Source: a virus. From it: a stretch of 50,132 nt of DNA. Position numbers and translations under genes: made by a program. The notes below the pieces were generated by a model, which saw only the letters and a list, made by a program, of their open reading frames with translations, did no database searches and was not told the origin of the DNA. The stretch is taken from IMG/VR virus record IMGVR_UViG_3300044838_000066, positions 1 to 50,132 of that record. One strand, written 5' to 3'. Below are positions 21,503 through 30,446 of this stretch, in pieces (within the stretch, counting starts at the first letter, position 1; each line of letters starts with the position of its first letter).

Positions 21503-22972
21503 GTGCAATACCGGGCCGTTCTCGCGAGGCCGCGAATGGGCAAGCACATGCCCGAAGCCCTTTCGGACCACGAAACCGCAGAAGCGATCCGCGACGGTGC
21601 GCCGAGCCCGCAAAAGTACGGCGATTTTTGGCTGTTCGACCTGCGTGTAACCGGAACAGGCGCTGCCTACCGGGACGCGATTGACGAGTATGCCTTCCGC
21701 GATCCCGAGAAGTGGCTAACCCCTGCTTTCATCGAACGCGCAGCCTCGGTTCCCGTCATCTTCGGGCATCCCGAAAAATCCGGGCTCAACAGCGATGAGT
21801 ACCGCGAGCGCTCAATAGGCAATATGGTTCTCGCATATCGCAAGGGCGATGAGGTATGGGGCGTCGCGAAGATTTTCGATGAAGACGCGGCTCACTTGAT
21901 GCAAACGACCCATGCGAGTACTTCGCCGGGAGTGACAACCTCAAAGGGCTCTACCACCTCTACGTCGCAGGACGGTACGAAAGTCCTAAACGAAAACCTT
22001 CCTTTGATACTCGATCACCTCGCGGTATGCGAGCAAGGCGTTTGGGATCTCGGCCAAGAGCCACGCGGTATTAGGCTGGACGCAATCACGAAGGAGCAAG
22101 AAAGCAGCATGACACCCGAAGAGGAAGCCAAGCTCAAGCAAGAGCGTGATGACGCCGTTCGCCGTGCCGACGCCGCCGAGGCCAAGGAAAAAGAGCGCGA
22201 AGATAAAGCGCGCAAGGACGCCGAGGAAGAGGAAAAAGCGAAGGCCGATAAGGCCCGCAAAGATGCCGAGGCGGAAACCGAGCGCCAGGCAGTAGAGAAG
22301 GCCGAGAAAGAGAAGGCCGATGCCAAGCGCGCGGATCGCGCCAAGCGGCACGATTCCGAAAAGCACGACGGAGCGCACAATGACTGCGCCCGGTGCGACG
22401 CCTTTGAGAAAGGCGAAGTAGAAGATAAGAAAAAGGACGCTGCCGCCGCGGTTGAGACCGTGAACGCGGAAGTTGACAAGATTGCCGATGCGCAAAAGCG
22501 ACACGACGCCGATCTCAAGGCACTCCAAGCGGAAATCGCCGCGCTCAAGAAGCAGCCGACTATGGACGACGCGAACGCGATTGCAACGGCGTACCATCGC
22601 TACGATTCGATATACCAGATGCTCGGCGAGCGGGTGCCCCAGCATATGCCCGGCGAGTCGCCGATTGCATATCGCCGCCGATTGGCGGACGGCCTGCGCA
22701 AGCATACGAAGACCTGGAAAGAGCACGTCCTTCACGACGCCGTAACCGGCCCGGCATTCGACATGCTCGAGCAGTCGATTATCGACGAGGCGCTCGCCGA
22801 GGCCAAGAACCCGACGCGCACCGATGCGAACGCAGGTCGGCTCATCGAGCGAACGACCGTGCAGAACGGCAAGACGCGCACCGAGTTTTACGGCGATTCG
22901 TCCGTAGCGTTCGCGCCGTTCGAGGCTCCGGTCATGTCGTTCAAATTCAAGAAGCCTTCGAAGGCAGCGTAA
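21503..22972 (+). CDS. Prohead protease fused to scaffold (DUF2213-like)
   Basis: A 489-residue protein from GTG with AGAGGGA upstream. Residues 1-190 resemble DUF2213 prohead proteases (YRDAIDEYAFRDPEKWLTPA, VPVIFGHPEKSG, RSIGNMVLAYRKGDEVWGVA). Residues about 205-355 are a long charged coiled coil with very high Lys/Glu/Ala content, a scaffold. The last 130 residues may bind capsid. Self-cleavage during maturation is expected. Confidence 0.8.
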   Translation: MQYRAVLARPRMGKHMPEALSDHETAEAIRDGAPSPQKYGDFWLFDLRVTGTGAAYRDAIDEYAFRDPEKWLTPAFIERAASVPVIFGHPEKSGLNSDEYRERSIGNMVLAYRKGDEVWGVAKIFDEDAAHLMQTTHASTSPGVTTSKGSTTSTSQDGTKVLNENLPLILDHLAVCEQGVWDLGQEPRGIRLDAITKEQESSMTPEEEAKLKQERDDAVRRADAAEAKEKEREDKARKDAEEEEKAKADKARKDAEAETERQAVEKAEKEKADAKRADRAKRHDSEKHDGAHNDCARCDAFEKGEVEDKKKDAAAAVETVNAEVDKIADAQKRHDADLKALQAEIAALKKQPTMDDANAIATAYHRYDSIYQMLGERVPQHMPGESPIAYRRRLADGLRKHTKTWKEHVLHDAVTGPAFDMLEQSIIDEALAEAKNPTRTDANAGRLIERTTVQNGKTRTEFYGDSSVAFAPFEAPVMSFKFKKPSKAA

Positions 22973-22975
22973 AAT

Positions 22976-23581
22976 ATGAGCAGCATTTCCTTTAATCCGA
23001 CAATTACAACGAACATAGCCGGCGGCTTCGTCCTCTCTACTGAGGGCTACGTCCAGGGCGTCTTCTTAGACGATCCCTCGATGCGCACGCAACTTGAGGG
23101 CGGGCAGGTCGGCAGCGGCGTTTCTCAGCCTCTCTGGGGCGGCCTAGCCGTCGCGCTCAACGTGCAGGCGGTCGGCGTCAACGCGCAAGGCTCGACTGTG
23201 ATTCCCGCGACAAGCGCGGGCACGATCGACGGTTGGACGCTTTTCAATCAGGGCATGGCGGGCATCATTACGCCGTCGTCTCAGGTTCCGCTCTACGCGG
23301 CGGGCGCGTCGATCAACTTCGCGCGGAACGGCTCGCTTTTGCGGGTTGCCGTCGCGGTCGAAAATACCACGATTCTCAACGCCCTCGCGAATGCCGCGGC
23401 GAACGTCGCGCTGTACTGGGACCCGACGAACCTGTGTATCACGAACAGCGCGGGCGGGAACTACGCGCTCCCGGCGGCTACGCAGTTGCTCGCCTTGAGC
23501 GCGACGAGTAAGACGGTAACGTACAGCGGCGGCAACGCAACCTGGAATGCGACCGGCCCGGCCGCGATCATTCGGATCTAA
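22976..23581 (+). CDS. Capsid decoration/cement-type protein
   Basis: A 201-residue all-beta protein with Gly/Ala/Thr-rich sequence (NIAGGFVLSTEGYVQGVFLD, VGSGVSQPLWGGLAVAL). Its position between protease and major capsid gene is usual for decoration proteins. The call rests on position and composition. Confidence 0.65.
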   Translation: MSSISFNPTITTNIAGGFVLSTEGYVQGVFLDDPSMRTQLEGGQVGSGVSQPLWGGLAVALNVQAVGVNAQGSTVIPATSAGTIDGWTLFNQGMAGIITPSSQVPLYAAGASINFARNGSLLRVAVAVENTTILNALANAAANVALYWDPTNLCITNSAGGNYALPAATQLLALSATSKTVTYSGGNATWNATGPAAIIRI

Positions 23582-23595
23582 GGAGCGCATAACAC

Positions 23596-24612
23596 ATGCC
23601 ATTGATCGCACCGTCTCGCGTCCTGGTTCATCCGAATCGCATCGAGCCGAACCTGATTATCACGATCGCGCAACCTTCCGGCTTCATGCAGGGCCTGGGC
23701 GGCAAGAAGCTGCGCCAGCTTCTGAGCGATAACGATAAGGTCGTCTACCAAAACCATGTGGATGTGCGTACTGCGGTAGCCGCGCAGCAGGCCGCGGCGA
23801 ACGTGCTGCCGTCCGCGACGATCACGCTGGATTACATTCAGACGCTCACCTACCTGATTCGCACGCGACAGGACTACAACGAGTTGGACGTTGCCGATGC
23901 GGGCGAATATAACGTCGCGCTTCCGGCGGCGTATCGGCTCGCGTCGCGGCAGGGTATCAACCAGTTCATTCGCGCGGCGTTCATCTACGGCGTGAATGCG
24001 AGCAACTCCGAAGGCATCATCAATACGCCGAACGCGACGGCGGTAACGCTACCTCCTGACTCCTTCGGCGATACGACGCTTCGAACGTACGACGCGGGGC
24101 AGTTAGCAATTTGGTTCAACGCGCAGATTCAGTATGCGCTTCAGTCCATGTTCCGCCTGGGTATGCCGGGCCGCGTGGTTCTCCTGGGGCCGCAACGCAT
24201 TATCGGCACGCTGCAATGGCAAGATATCGTGCAGGTTACGTCCTACCAGCGTCCCGGCGCGGGTACGGCGACGACCGGGCAAGTCGTCTCCAAGATCGGC
24301 GACGAGAACGATGTCACGATTGATTGGGCGTACGACGACACCTTGATAGGCAAGGGAGCAGGCGGTACGGACGCCGTGCTCTTGCTCGTTCCCGAAGCGG
24401 TTGTGCCGACAATCCCAGGCATCAATACGAACGAATTTGCGAAGCTTTCGCCGACGACCGACGCGATGATTTTGCAATATACGAACGTCGCCGCACCGAT
24501 CGAAATCACAACGCCGATTCCCGAAGGGCTTGACGTGGTGAGCATGCAGCGGATTACCTCGGGATGGTCACCCCGTCCAAACGCCGTGAACGTGCTTTCG
24601 CTGCCATATTAG
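23596..24612 (+). CDS. Major capsid protein, DUF2184 type
   Basis: A 338-residue protein with DUF2184 features: YIQTLTYLIRTRQDYNELDV, NVALPAAYRLASRQGINQFI and the C-terminal PIEITTPIPEGLDVVSMQRI. It should take the HK97 fold and build the icosahedral shell. A terminator follows directly, consistent with high expression. Confidence 0.85.
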   Translation: MPLIAPSRVLVHPNRIEPNLIITIAQPSGFMQGLGGKKLRQLLSDNDKVVYQNHVDVRTAVAAQQAAANVLPSATITLDYIQTLTYLIRTRQDYNELDVADAGEYNVALPAAYRLASRQGINQFIRAAFIYGVNASNSEGIINTPNATAVTLPPDSFGDTTLRTYDAGQLAIWFNAQIQYALQSMFRLGMPGRVVLLGPQRIIGTLQWQDIVQVTSYQRPGAGTATTGQVVSKIGDENDVTIDWAYDDTLIGKGAGGTDAVLLLVPEAVVPTIPGINTNEFAKLSPTTDAMILQYTNVAAPIEITTPIPEGLDVVSMQRITSGWSPRPNAVNVLSLPY

Positions 24613-24642
24613 CAAACTGGAAATGGGTTTCAGATAGCAACG

Positions 24643-24665
24643 AAGGCCGGATTCCCGGCCTTTTT
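24643..24665 (+). terminator. Terminator after the major capsid gene
   Basis: AAGGCCGG and CCGGCCTT form an 8-bp stem around ATTC, followed by a T-run. It ends the capsid transcript; the connector genes continue 18 bases downstream, so some read-through is likely. Confidence 0.8.
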
Positions 24666-24682
24666 CCTTGAAAAGGAGCCGT

Positions 24683-25201
24683 ATGCAACTCCTCGTCGGC
24701 AACCCCACGCTCCAGACCGTGCATTTCCATTACCGCGTGCCGGAAGTGGAACGTGCGCTCATTGCCGAGATTCCGCCGGGAAGCCAGGCGCATCTCATGC
24801 CGATGGACTTGAGCGAAGCGCAAATCAAGGCGATCATTCCGCAACTTGAGCGCTACGGCGGCGTGCCCGAATCCGACATCGTAAACATGAAGACGGCGCA
24901 CAGCCTCGTCTTCTCCGTGCGCAAGCCGATAACGGAAAACCAGCTCAACACGGCGCGCGAGAAAGACGAGCAAATCCGCCAGAAAATCTCCGATCAGGAG
25001 ACCGAGAACGCGGGCGTTGCAACGATCCCCTCTGTTCTCCCGCCCGGCATCCAAGAGACGATGCGCAAGCAGCAACAGACTTCATCGCTCCATGTGGAGC
25101 AGATTGAGCATCTCGACGGCGAGCGCGCGGTCAAAGGCGGCGTGAATACGACCGTCACTGTCTCGAAAAAGGCCGGAGCCCGCGAGCGTAAGGAAGGCTA
25201 A
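24683..25201 (+). CDS. Hypothetical head-region protein (172 aa)
   Basis: ATG with AAGGAG upstream. The N-terminal half is mixed (VHFHYRVPEVERALIAEIPP), the C-terminal half polar and helical, ending with a basic tail. Position suggests a head or neck component. No family recognised. Confidence 0.65.
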   Translation: MQLLVGNPTLQTVHFHYRVPEVERALIAEIPPGSQAHLMPMDLSEAQIKAIIPQLERYGGVPESDIVNMKTAHSLVFSVRKPITENQLNTAREKDEQIRQKISDQETENAGVATIPSVLPPGIQETMRKQQQTSSLHVEQIEHLDGERAVKGGVNTTVTVSKKAGARERKEG

Positions 25202-25804
25202 GTGAGCGTCACCGGCACCGGCGCGTCATCTCAGGCCGAGCAGACCGCGAACGGGATCGGTGCGGAGACACCCACGAACGGCTTCCTCTGGCCGAATCGA
25301 CCGAACATTATTGACTTCTGGTTTTGGTTGCAAACCAACGTCTCCATCCCGGAGGCCGCGCTTCCCGTAACGTCGCCCTATCCGCAGTACGCGCTATGGC
25401 AGGCGCTGGAACTTGTGCTGTGCGATCGCGGCGTATCGTCCTGGGCGACGAACCCGAACGGGGATAATTGCATCGCGCCAATGCCTCGGAACCTCTGGGG
25501 CGGCATTAGCTACACGCTGGCCGTCTATAATTGTGCGACACACCTTTTGCTCGGAATTGCACCGGATCAGCCGGGACAGAACTTCTTTACCGCAGCGCGC
25601 GCGAACAGCGGGTATTCACTCGTTAACCCGTCAACGGGGCTCATCGTAGCAGCATCCGATGTCACTACAAGCTCGACACTCACGCCCCCTAAATGGGCAT
25701 CTGGACTTACGGTTTCTCAGCTTGGATTCATGAAGACGCCTTACGGGCGCGAATATCTCGCTTACAATCAGGCTTATGGGCCGACAATCGTAGGACTCAC
25801 ATGA
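25202..25804 (+). CDS. Head/neck protein with one QxxQ repeat unit
   Basis: A 200-residue protein from GTG. Residues 3-22 contain TGTGASSQAEQTANGIG, one unit of the repeat found in 30447-31499 and 31951-33228. The rest (FLWPNRPNIIDFWFWLQTNV, YPQYALWQALELVL) resembles phage connector proteins. Role inferred from position. Confidence 0.65.
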   Translation: MSVTGTGASSQAEQTANGIGAETPTNGFLWPNRPNIIDFWFWLQTNVSIPEAALPVTSPYPQYALWQALELVLCDRGVSSWATNPNGDNCIAPMPRNLWGGISYTLAVYNCATHLLLGIAPDQPGQNFFTAARANSGYSLVNPSTGLIVAASDVTTSSTLTPPKWASGLTVSQLGFMKTPYGREYLAYNQAYGPTIVGLT

Positions 25805-26001
25805 ATCCTTGGATATGCCCACGCTGCTCACAAGTAAACGGGCCTATGGCGATGGTGTGCATGAATTCACGATGCGGCAAGCTTACCATTACCGGAACAG
25901 GCACAACAGTTTTTCCCACGCCATCAACTTGCAGGTTCTGTAAAAAGCCGTTACCCTGCGGAGAAACGCATGTAACATGCGGCGTAATGGGAGTAACCTA
26001 A
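25801..26001 (+). CDS. Double zinc-ribbon protein (66 aa)
   Basis: MNPWICPRCSQVNGPMAMVC, then SRCGK, and CRFCKKPLPC...CGV. Eight cysteines suggest two zinc sites of rubredoxin type. It overlaps the previous stop by 4 bases. Function unknown. Confidence 0.65.
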   Translation: MNPWICPRCSQVNGPMAMVCMNSRCGKLTITGTGTTVFPTPSTCRFCKKPLPCGETHVTCGVMGVT

Positions 26002-26002
26002 C

Positions 26003-26125
26003 ATGGAATCCGCATTCACCCTGCACGGATTCTTTGACGACGTGCTCATCGGCTTCGCGTTCGCCGTTGGATTCGGCATTGCAAATGCGATCTTTCGCCT
26101 CATCGGCGGCGGGCGCGTGCCGTAA
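26003..26125 (+). CDS. Small membrane protein (40 aa)
   Basis: MESAFTLHGFFDDVLIGFAF then AVGFGIANAIFRLIGGG: one membrane helix with a basic C-terminus. It shares TAATG with the next gene. Role unknown. Confidence 0.55.
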   Translation: MESAFTLHGFFDDVLIGFAFAVGFGIANAIFRLIGGGRVP

Positions 26126-26259
26126 TGTATTGTCAGTATTGCTCTACTGAGATGCGCGAGGTGGATCAATGGGTACAAAACGATAGCGGCGATGGAGAGT
26201 ATTGCACGCGATGGTATGTTTGCGTCAATGAGCATTGTTCTGGAAGAACGAGGCGCTAA
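26125..26259 (+). CDS. Zinc-ribbon microprotein (44 aa)
   Basis: MYCQYCSTEMREVDQWVQND, then YCTRWYVCVNEHCSGR. Two Cys pairs are spaced as a zinc ribbon. It starts within the previous stop. Confidence 0.6.
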   Translation: MYCQYCSTEMREVDQWVQNDSGDGEYCTRWYVCVNEHCSGRTRR

Positions 26260-26415
26260 GTGCCGTCAATCGACGAACCCCAAATCGTCTCCGTCTGGTG
26301 GACGTGCCTAGCTTCTCGCACGGATGAATGCGGAGACTTCCTTGCGCTCGCAAGCGAAGATACGCCTTCATGTCCTGACTGCGGAGAGATAGCATGTGAA
26401 AGGATTTTTTACTAA
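26260..26415 (+). CDS. Zinc-ribbon microprotein (51 aa)
   Basis: GTG start directly after the previous TAA. MPSIDEPQIVSVWWTCLASR, DECGDF and SCPDCGEIACERIFY: CxxC pairs in an acidic protein. It is the third consecutive small metal-binding-type gene here. Confidence 0.55.
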   Translation: MPSIDEPQIVSVWWTCLASRTDECGDFLALASEDTPSCPDCGEIACERIFY

Positions 26416-26952
26416 ATGCCTACGCTTCATCTCGGCGTTTTGGACGTGGCTTATTCAGACGCGAACGGCGGCGATCCGAATACGACCACTGGCGAAGTCG
26501 CGGAGAAGCTTGAGAAAAAGTATCACGTCATGGAGATTTTCTATGATTCGCGCAAGCATTCGATAGCGGACTATCTCGCGGAAGACATGGCCGCGTCGCT
26601 TAATAATCTCATTAAGCGCGGCAAGGCCATTAAGGGAAGCGGCACAGTGACAACGCTCAGACTCAAACAGTGGTATGAAAAAAAAGGCGAGCAGCGCGTC
26701 CTCACGAGCGAGCAATCATCACTCACATACGGCGCAGATCAAAAAATAGAGCGCGACTTCCGCAAGTTCATATTTTCCAATGAAATGCAGAAGTTGAGCC
26801 TTGCGCTTACAGGTGCGCCGACGTCGCAAGCAGCGGCAAGCGGAGTTAATCATCGGTTCAAGCGGCCCTACGCGCGCAAGAATAAGGCTCGTCCGGCGTT
26901 TGTGGATACGGGAACCTACGTCGCGGCATTTCGCGCATGGACTCAGCGGTAA
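26416..26952 (+). CDS. Conserved phage virion protein, neck/tail completion type
   Basis: A 178-residue protein. HLGVLDVAYSDANG, then EVAEKLEKKYHVMEIFYDSR and AGVNHRFKRPYARKNKARPA-like end with FVDTGTYVAAFRAW. I recall this as a recurring virion protein family in myoviruses with DUF2184 capsids; exact role unknown. It ends just before 26956. Confidence 0.7.
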   Translation: MPTLHLGVLDVAYSDANGGDPNTTTGEVAEKLEKKYHVMEIFYDSRKHSIADYLAEDMAASLNNLIKRGKAIKGSGTVTTLRLKQWYEKKGEQRVLTSEQSSLTYGADQKIERDFRKFIFSNEMQKLSLALTGAPTSQAAASGVNHRFKRPYARKNKARPAFVDTGTYVAAFRAWTQR

Positions 26953-26955
26953 GAA

Positions 26956-28020
26956 GTGCCAAGCGCGCAAGAGGCTTCCGGCCAACAATCGGCGATCCAA
27001 TCGGCATTAGACGCGGGCCTGAATTCCATTGCTCAACGGCAACAAGTTCAGTTCCAAAAATATTCCCGCCTCGCGCTCGCGTCGGATGGAAGCGTCTTTT
27101 GGGTTGCGCAACAAGCCGTCGTTATGACCGCGATAGGATCGCTTCATTACGCGACGGACAGAGAGCAATCGGAAACCAGCACCCTCGGATTATCGGATGT
27201 GATCTTCAGCTCGGAATCTGAGATAACGCAGTTCTCGGCGATTGCTCCTGATTTTATGTGGATTGGGCGATGGGATATTCCGAACGCGCCGCCGTTGCGC
27301 GTCGCATTTTCGCACCTGGGCAACCTCTTTCGAGAGGCTGACATTTATCATTACACCGGCACGGCGATCACGGCGATCATGCTGCCGAACATCATCGACA
27401 ATCCCGCCGACATCCCCGCGGGGCCTATCGTGTCGAATAGCCTGCCGATATGGTTAGCACAGACCAATCTGACTGGACAGGCGGTGCCGATTTTCCCCAG
27501 TTTTTTGATTCCCGAAAATCTGCCTCCACCATATATCGCAGTGCATATCGAGCCGAGCATGACGGAATCATTGTCGGCTGCTCCCCTGATTGGCCCTTGG
27601 CCGGGAACGATCGAACCGAACAGCGGAGCATCGCCGCTGCACGAAATGCCCGCATCGCAGCTTTACCGCGACGAGGTAACGCTTACGCTCTACGGCTTCT
27701 CAAATCAGGCTGCTTGGCAATGGTGGGTCGCGCTCATCGAAGCATCCGCCAGCGGAACCGCGCCGTTCGGATTCGCAAACTCCCCAGCGATTCAGGATGA
27801 AAAGCATCTTTCCAGAGAATTGGCGGCAATCGCGCAAAAGAAAATCTTGCACATCAGCGCCAACTACCTCCAAGGCGCCGCCAACGCGGTAGCCCGCAGG
27901 CTCATCCTGGAAGCGATGCTCTCGGAGATTACCGTCATCGGGGGCGTGACGCCGACCGGGACAGGGGCAAGCATCCAGCCCCCGCCAATGGTATCGTCCA
28001 TGGGGAACGTGTTTGACTAG
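26956..28020 (+). CDS. Conserved phage structural protein (354 aa)
   Basis: GTG start. Features: LHYATDREQSETSTLGLSDV, IIDNPADIPAGPIVSNSLP, YRDEVTLTLYGFSNQAAWQW. It recurs in related myoviruses as an uncharacterised virion protein. The C-terminal 22 residues contain TGTGASIQPPP, a decayed unit of the QxxQ repeat. It overlaps the next gene. Confidence 0.7.
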   Translation: MPSAQEASGQQSAIQSALDAGLNSIAQRQQVQFQKYSRLALASDGSVFWVAQQAVVMTAIGSLHYATDREQSETSTLGLSDVIFSSESEITQFSAIAPDFMWIGRWDIPNAPPLRVAFSHLGNLFREADIYHYTGTAITAIMLPNIIDNPADIPAGPIVSNSLPIWLAQTNLTGQAVPIFPSFLIPENLPPPYIAVHIEPSMTESLSAAPLIGPWPGTIEPNSGASPLHEMPASQLYRDEVTLTLYGFSNQAAWQWWVALIEASASGTAPFGFANSPAIQDEKHLSRELAAIAQKKILHISANYLQGAANAVARRLILEAMLSEITVIGGVTPTGTGASIQPPPMVSSMGNVFD

Positions 28021-28309
28021 CGGCGACCGAGGGCCGGTGATCGAGATGAACGCGGGCGGATACAGCCTGATCGGATCGACTTGCACTCTGCTCGCAGCGC
28101 CGGGCAAACTCAACGTACAAGGCCCCGCGCTCTCGCTTGCGCCGATCGTGATCGCTAGCGACGGACTCACGGCATCGTACAGACAAACGGGCAGCGACTT
28201 CACGCAAGGGGGCCTTTGGGAATTCATGCTGAGAATCAAAACCGCAGACGGGCAAACGCTTCATTCCCAGAAGCGTAAGTTATACGTTTTCCCGAGATTA
28301 GGGGCATAA
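28013..28309 (+). CDS. BppU-like immunoglobulin-type domain protein
   Basis: TTG start at 28013, or GTG at 28037, or ATG at 28046 (MNAGGYSLIGSTCTLL). The whole protein is one domain also found at the C-terminus of 30447-31499: both read AGG-aromatic-x-hydrophobic-x-G-x-T, AAPG and a closing (F/W)-P-R-(I/L). It resembles baseplate BppU N-terminal domains. Start uncertain. Confidence 0.65.
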   Translation: MTSGDRGPVIEMNAGGYSLIGSTCTLLAAPGKLNVQGPALSLAPIVIASDGLTASYRQTGSDFTQGGLWEFMLRIKTADGQTLHSQKRKLYVFPRLGA

Positions 28310-28310
28310 C

Positions 28311-29483
28311 ATGGCCGTAACTGAAGCAGGCGCACCAGTTCTCGCAACGACCGCAGCGACGGCGCAGATTGTCGATGCCGCGTTGTTCACCATAGCGACG
28401 ACAAGCTCGACGGCAGTGACGGCTGGAAGTTCGCAGACGATCACCGTTGCTTCTGGCACTGCATTGTCAAATCCGATGTGGCTTACGATTGATGCAGGAG
28501 CCGCAACTGAAACGGTTCTCGCTGCTATTTCAGGGACGAGCGTTACGGCGTTTTTCACGAATGCTCATAGCGGCACGTACAACGTTGTAGCAAACCTGAA
28601 TCGGCAGATTGAGTCAATTGGCTCGCCTTCTGTGCGAACGCAAATCGCGGAAGTCGATGCGAATAATCGGCTTAATACGATCACGCCGGATATTGTCGTC
28701 ACGGGGCAAACCCTGTCTTCTTCAGCGACGACAAATAGCAATGTTATTTCAAATGTTATAGGGTTAAGAACTTTAGTGTTGGATATTCTTACTATATTCG
28801 GTTCTTTGATTATTGAAGGGTCTATTGATAATGTAAACTGGTTTTCTTTACCATTTTTTCAATTAGGATCTGGATCGTGGAATGCAGCGGGTTCAATAAA
28901 TTCAACAGGAGTTTATTTTTGGCCAATTTCTGGATTCCCTATTTTTAGAATAAGGTGCTCAGTAACTGGAGCTTCGCCTTCGACATACACATACAATTTA
29001 AGTTCTACAAATATAGCTTCCGTTTATGGACCTCAAACAGGTTCGGTAATTTTGGGAATTGGAACTGCCGGTATTCCTTCAACTATTACTGATGGCACAG
29101 GGCCTCTCAGTGTCCTTCCAACTTTAAATTATGTCAAAGCATGGAACGGAACAAATTGGGATCGCATTCGCAAAGATTCATACGCAAACGGCCCGCAATG
29201 GATGACAAGCGGCGGCGGAACGCTTGCGGCGGTTGCCGCAGCGGCGGGTACGACTGCGATTAAGGCGAGCGCAGGGCGTTTATGCAGAGTGCTTGTGACG
29301 ACCCTTGGAACAGCGCAGTTGACATTTTTTAATAACGCTTCCGCCGCAAGCGGTACGATCATCGGAATCGTACCAGCAAGCGTTCTCGCGGGCACTCTCA
29401 TAAACGTAGATATGCCTGCTTCATTAGGCATAACGGGAGATTTTCTTACAAATTCACCAGCCGTTACCGTCGCATTTTGGTAG
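28311..29483 (+). CDS. Tail-fibre-like beta-rich protein with AT-rich centre
   Basis: A 390-residue protein. Residues 1-130 are Thr/Ala/Ser-rich beta sequence. Residues about 140-275 (NVISNVIGLRTLVLDILTIF, EGSIDNVNWFSLPFFQLGSG) form a jelly-roll-like domain encoded by much AT-richer DNA (28735-29145). The C-terminal part (AAAAGTTAIKASAGRLCRVL) is again GC-rich. It is probably an adhesin exchanged as a module. Confidence 0.65.
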   Translation: MAVTEAGAPVLATTAATAQIVDAALFTIATTSSTAVTAGSSQTITVASGTALSNPMWLTIDAGAATETVLAAISGTSVTAFFTNAHSGTYNVVANLNRQIESIGSPSVRTQIAEVDANNRLNTITPDIVVTGQTLSSSATTNSNVISNVIGLRTLVLDILTIFGSLIIEGSIDNVNWFSLPFFQLGSGSWNAAGSINSTGVYFWPISGFPIFRIRCSVTGASPSTYTYNLSSTNIASVYGPQTGSVILGIGTAGIPSTITDGTGPLSVLPTLNYVKAWNGTNWDRIRKDSYANGPQWMTSGGGTLAAVAAAAGTTAIKASAGRLCRVLVTTLGTAQLTFFNNASAASGTIIGIVPASVLAGTLINVDMPASLGITGDFLTNSPAVTVAFW

Positions 29484-29492
29484 GAGGTTTTT

Positions 29493-30437
29493 ATGTCATA
29501 TATTCCTGCGGCGCTTAATGCGGTATACGATATTGATTGGACGACGCTCGGCGCAGGCAAGGTTCTCACAAATACTGCGAGCAACGGGAAGCCGTATTCG
29601 TTCCAAGCTGCTCCGGTAACAAACGTCACCGGGACAGGAAACATATCATCGACCGGCGGTATAACACCAAATATAGGTCTTACCGGCGTGGTAGGGGTTT
29701 CAAACGGGGGAACGGGTTTCTCGTCATACACACCCGGCTCTTTATTGTGCCCGTCGGGGCCAACAACAATGTCAACAATAAACCCTGTTGCAATAGGCTC
29801 CGTCTTAGTATCCAATGGTACCTCAGCCACTCCTCAATGGACAACCGCTCCTGGATTTCAGGGTGCAAATATAACATCCGGCACGATCCCAAACTCTGCG
29901 CTTATAACGACGCCCGTAACATCCGTCACCGCAAGCGGAAATCTCTCGTCTTCCGGTGGCACGACTCCTGCAATCACTTGCACTGCGTCGCCTACGTTTA
30001 CCACCATTACCGCAAGCACGGGCCTTAGTCTCACGGCAAATCCCGGCGGCGGAACGGCGGCAACCCTCAACGACTATGAAGTCGGAACGTGGACACCGAC
30101 AGATCAAAGCGGCGCGTCATTGACGTTTTCGACCGCTATCGGATCGTATATAAAAATCGGGCGACTGGTATGGATTACGGCAAATATCGTCTATCCAACG
30201 ACAGTAAGCGCGAGCGTGGCTCAAGTGTCGTTGCCGTTCACGCCTATTAGTTCGAGTTCAATCGTCGGTCTTTCCCTTGCGTACTCATCCGTGTCTGTGG
30301 CGATTTTACCGAACGTGGCTACGACGACTTTCGTACGGTTCAATGGAGGATTGAACGGATCAACGTTGGGGGTCACGAATTCCGTCATGTCTGCACAACA
30401 GACGCAATTCACGGGAACGTACCAATCGGCTGCATAG
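29493..30437 (+). CDS. Tail fibre protein
   Basis: TAGGAGG precedes the ATG. A 314-residue protein, with Gly/Ser/Thr-rich shaft repeats (NGGTGFSSYTPGSLL, VTASGNLSSSGGTTPAITC) and a typical fibre head start, DYEVGTWTPTDQSGASL then YIKIGRLVWITANIV. It should act in host recognition. Confidence 0.8.
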   Translation: MSYIPAALNAVYDIDWTTLGAGKVLTNTASNGKPYSFQAAPVTNVTGTGNISSTGGITPNIGLTGVVGVSNGGTGFSSYTPGSLLCPSGPTTMSTINPVAIGSVLVSNGTSATPQWTTAPGFQGANITSGTIPNSALITTPVTSVTASGNLSSSGGTTPAITCTASPTFTTITASTGLSLTANPGGGTAATLNDYEVGTWTPTDQSGASLTFSTAIGSYIKIGRLVWITANIVYPTTVSASVAQVSLPFTPISSSSIVGLSLAYSSVSVAILPNVATTTFVRFNGGLNGSTLGVTNSVMSAQQTQFTGTYQSAA

Positions 30438-30446
30438 GAACGTACA

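Noticed and set aside
21986-22735. Long reverse ORF under the protease/scaffold gene
   Set aside because: Shadow frame caused by Lys/Glu/Ala-rich codons on the other strand.
29129-29830. Reverse ORF of 233 residues across two fibre genes
   Set aside because: Spans the boundary of two well-supported forward genes and has no start context.
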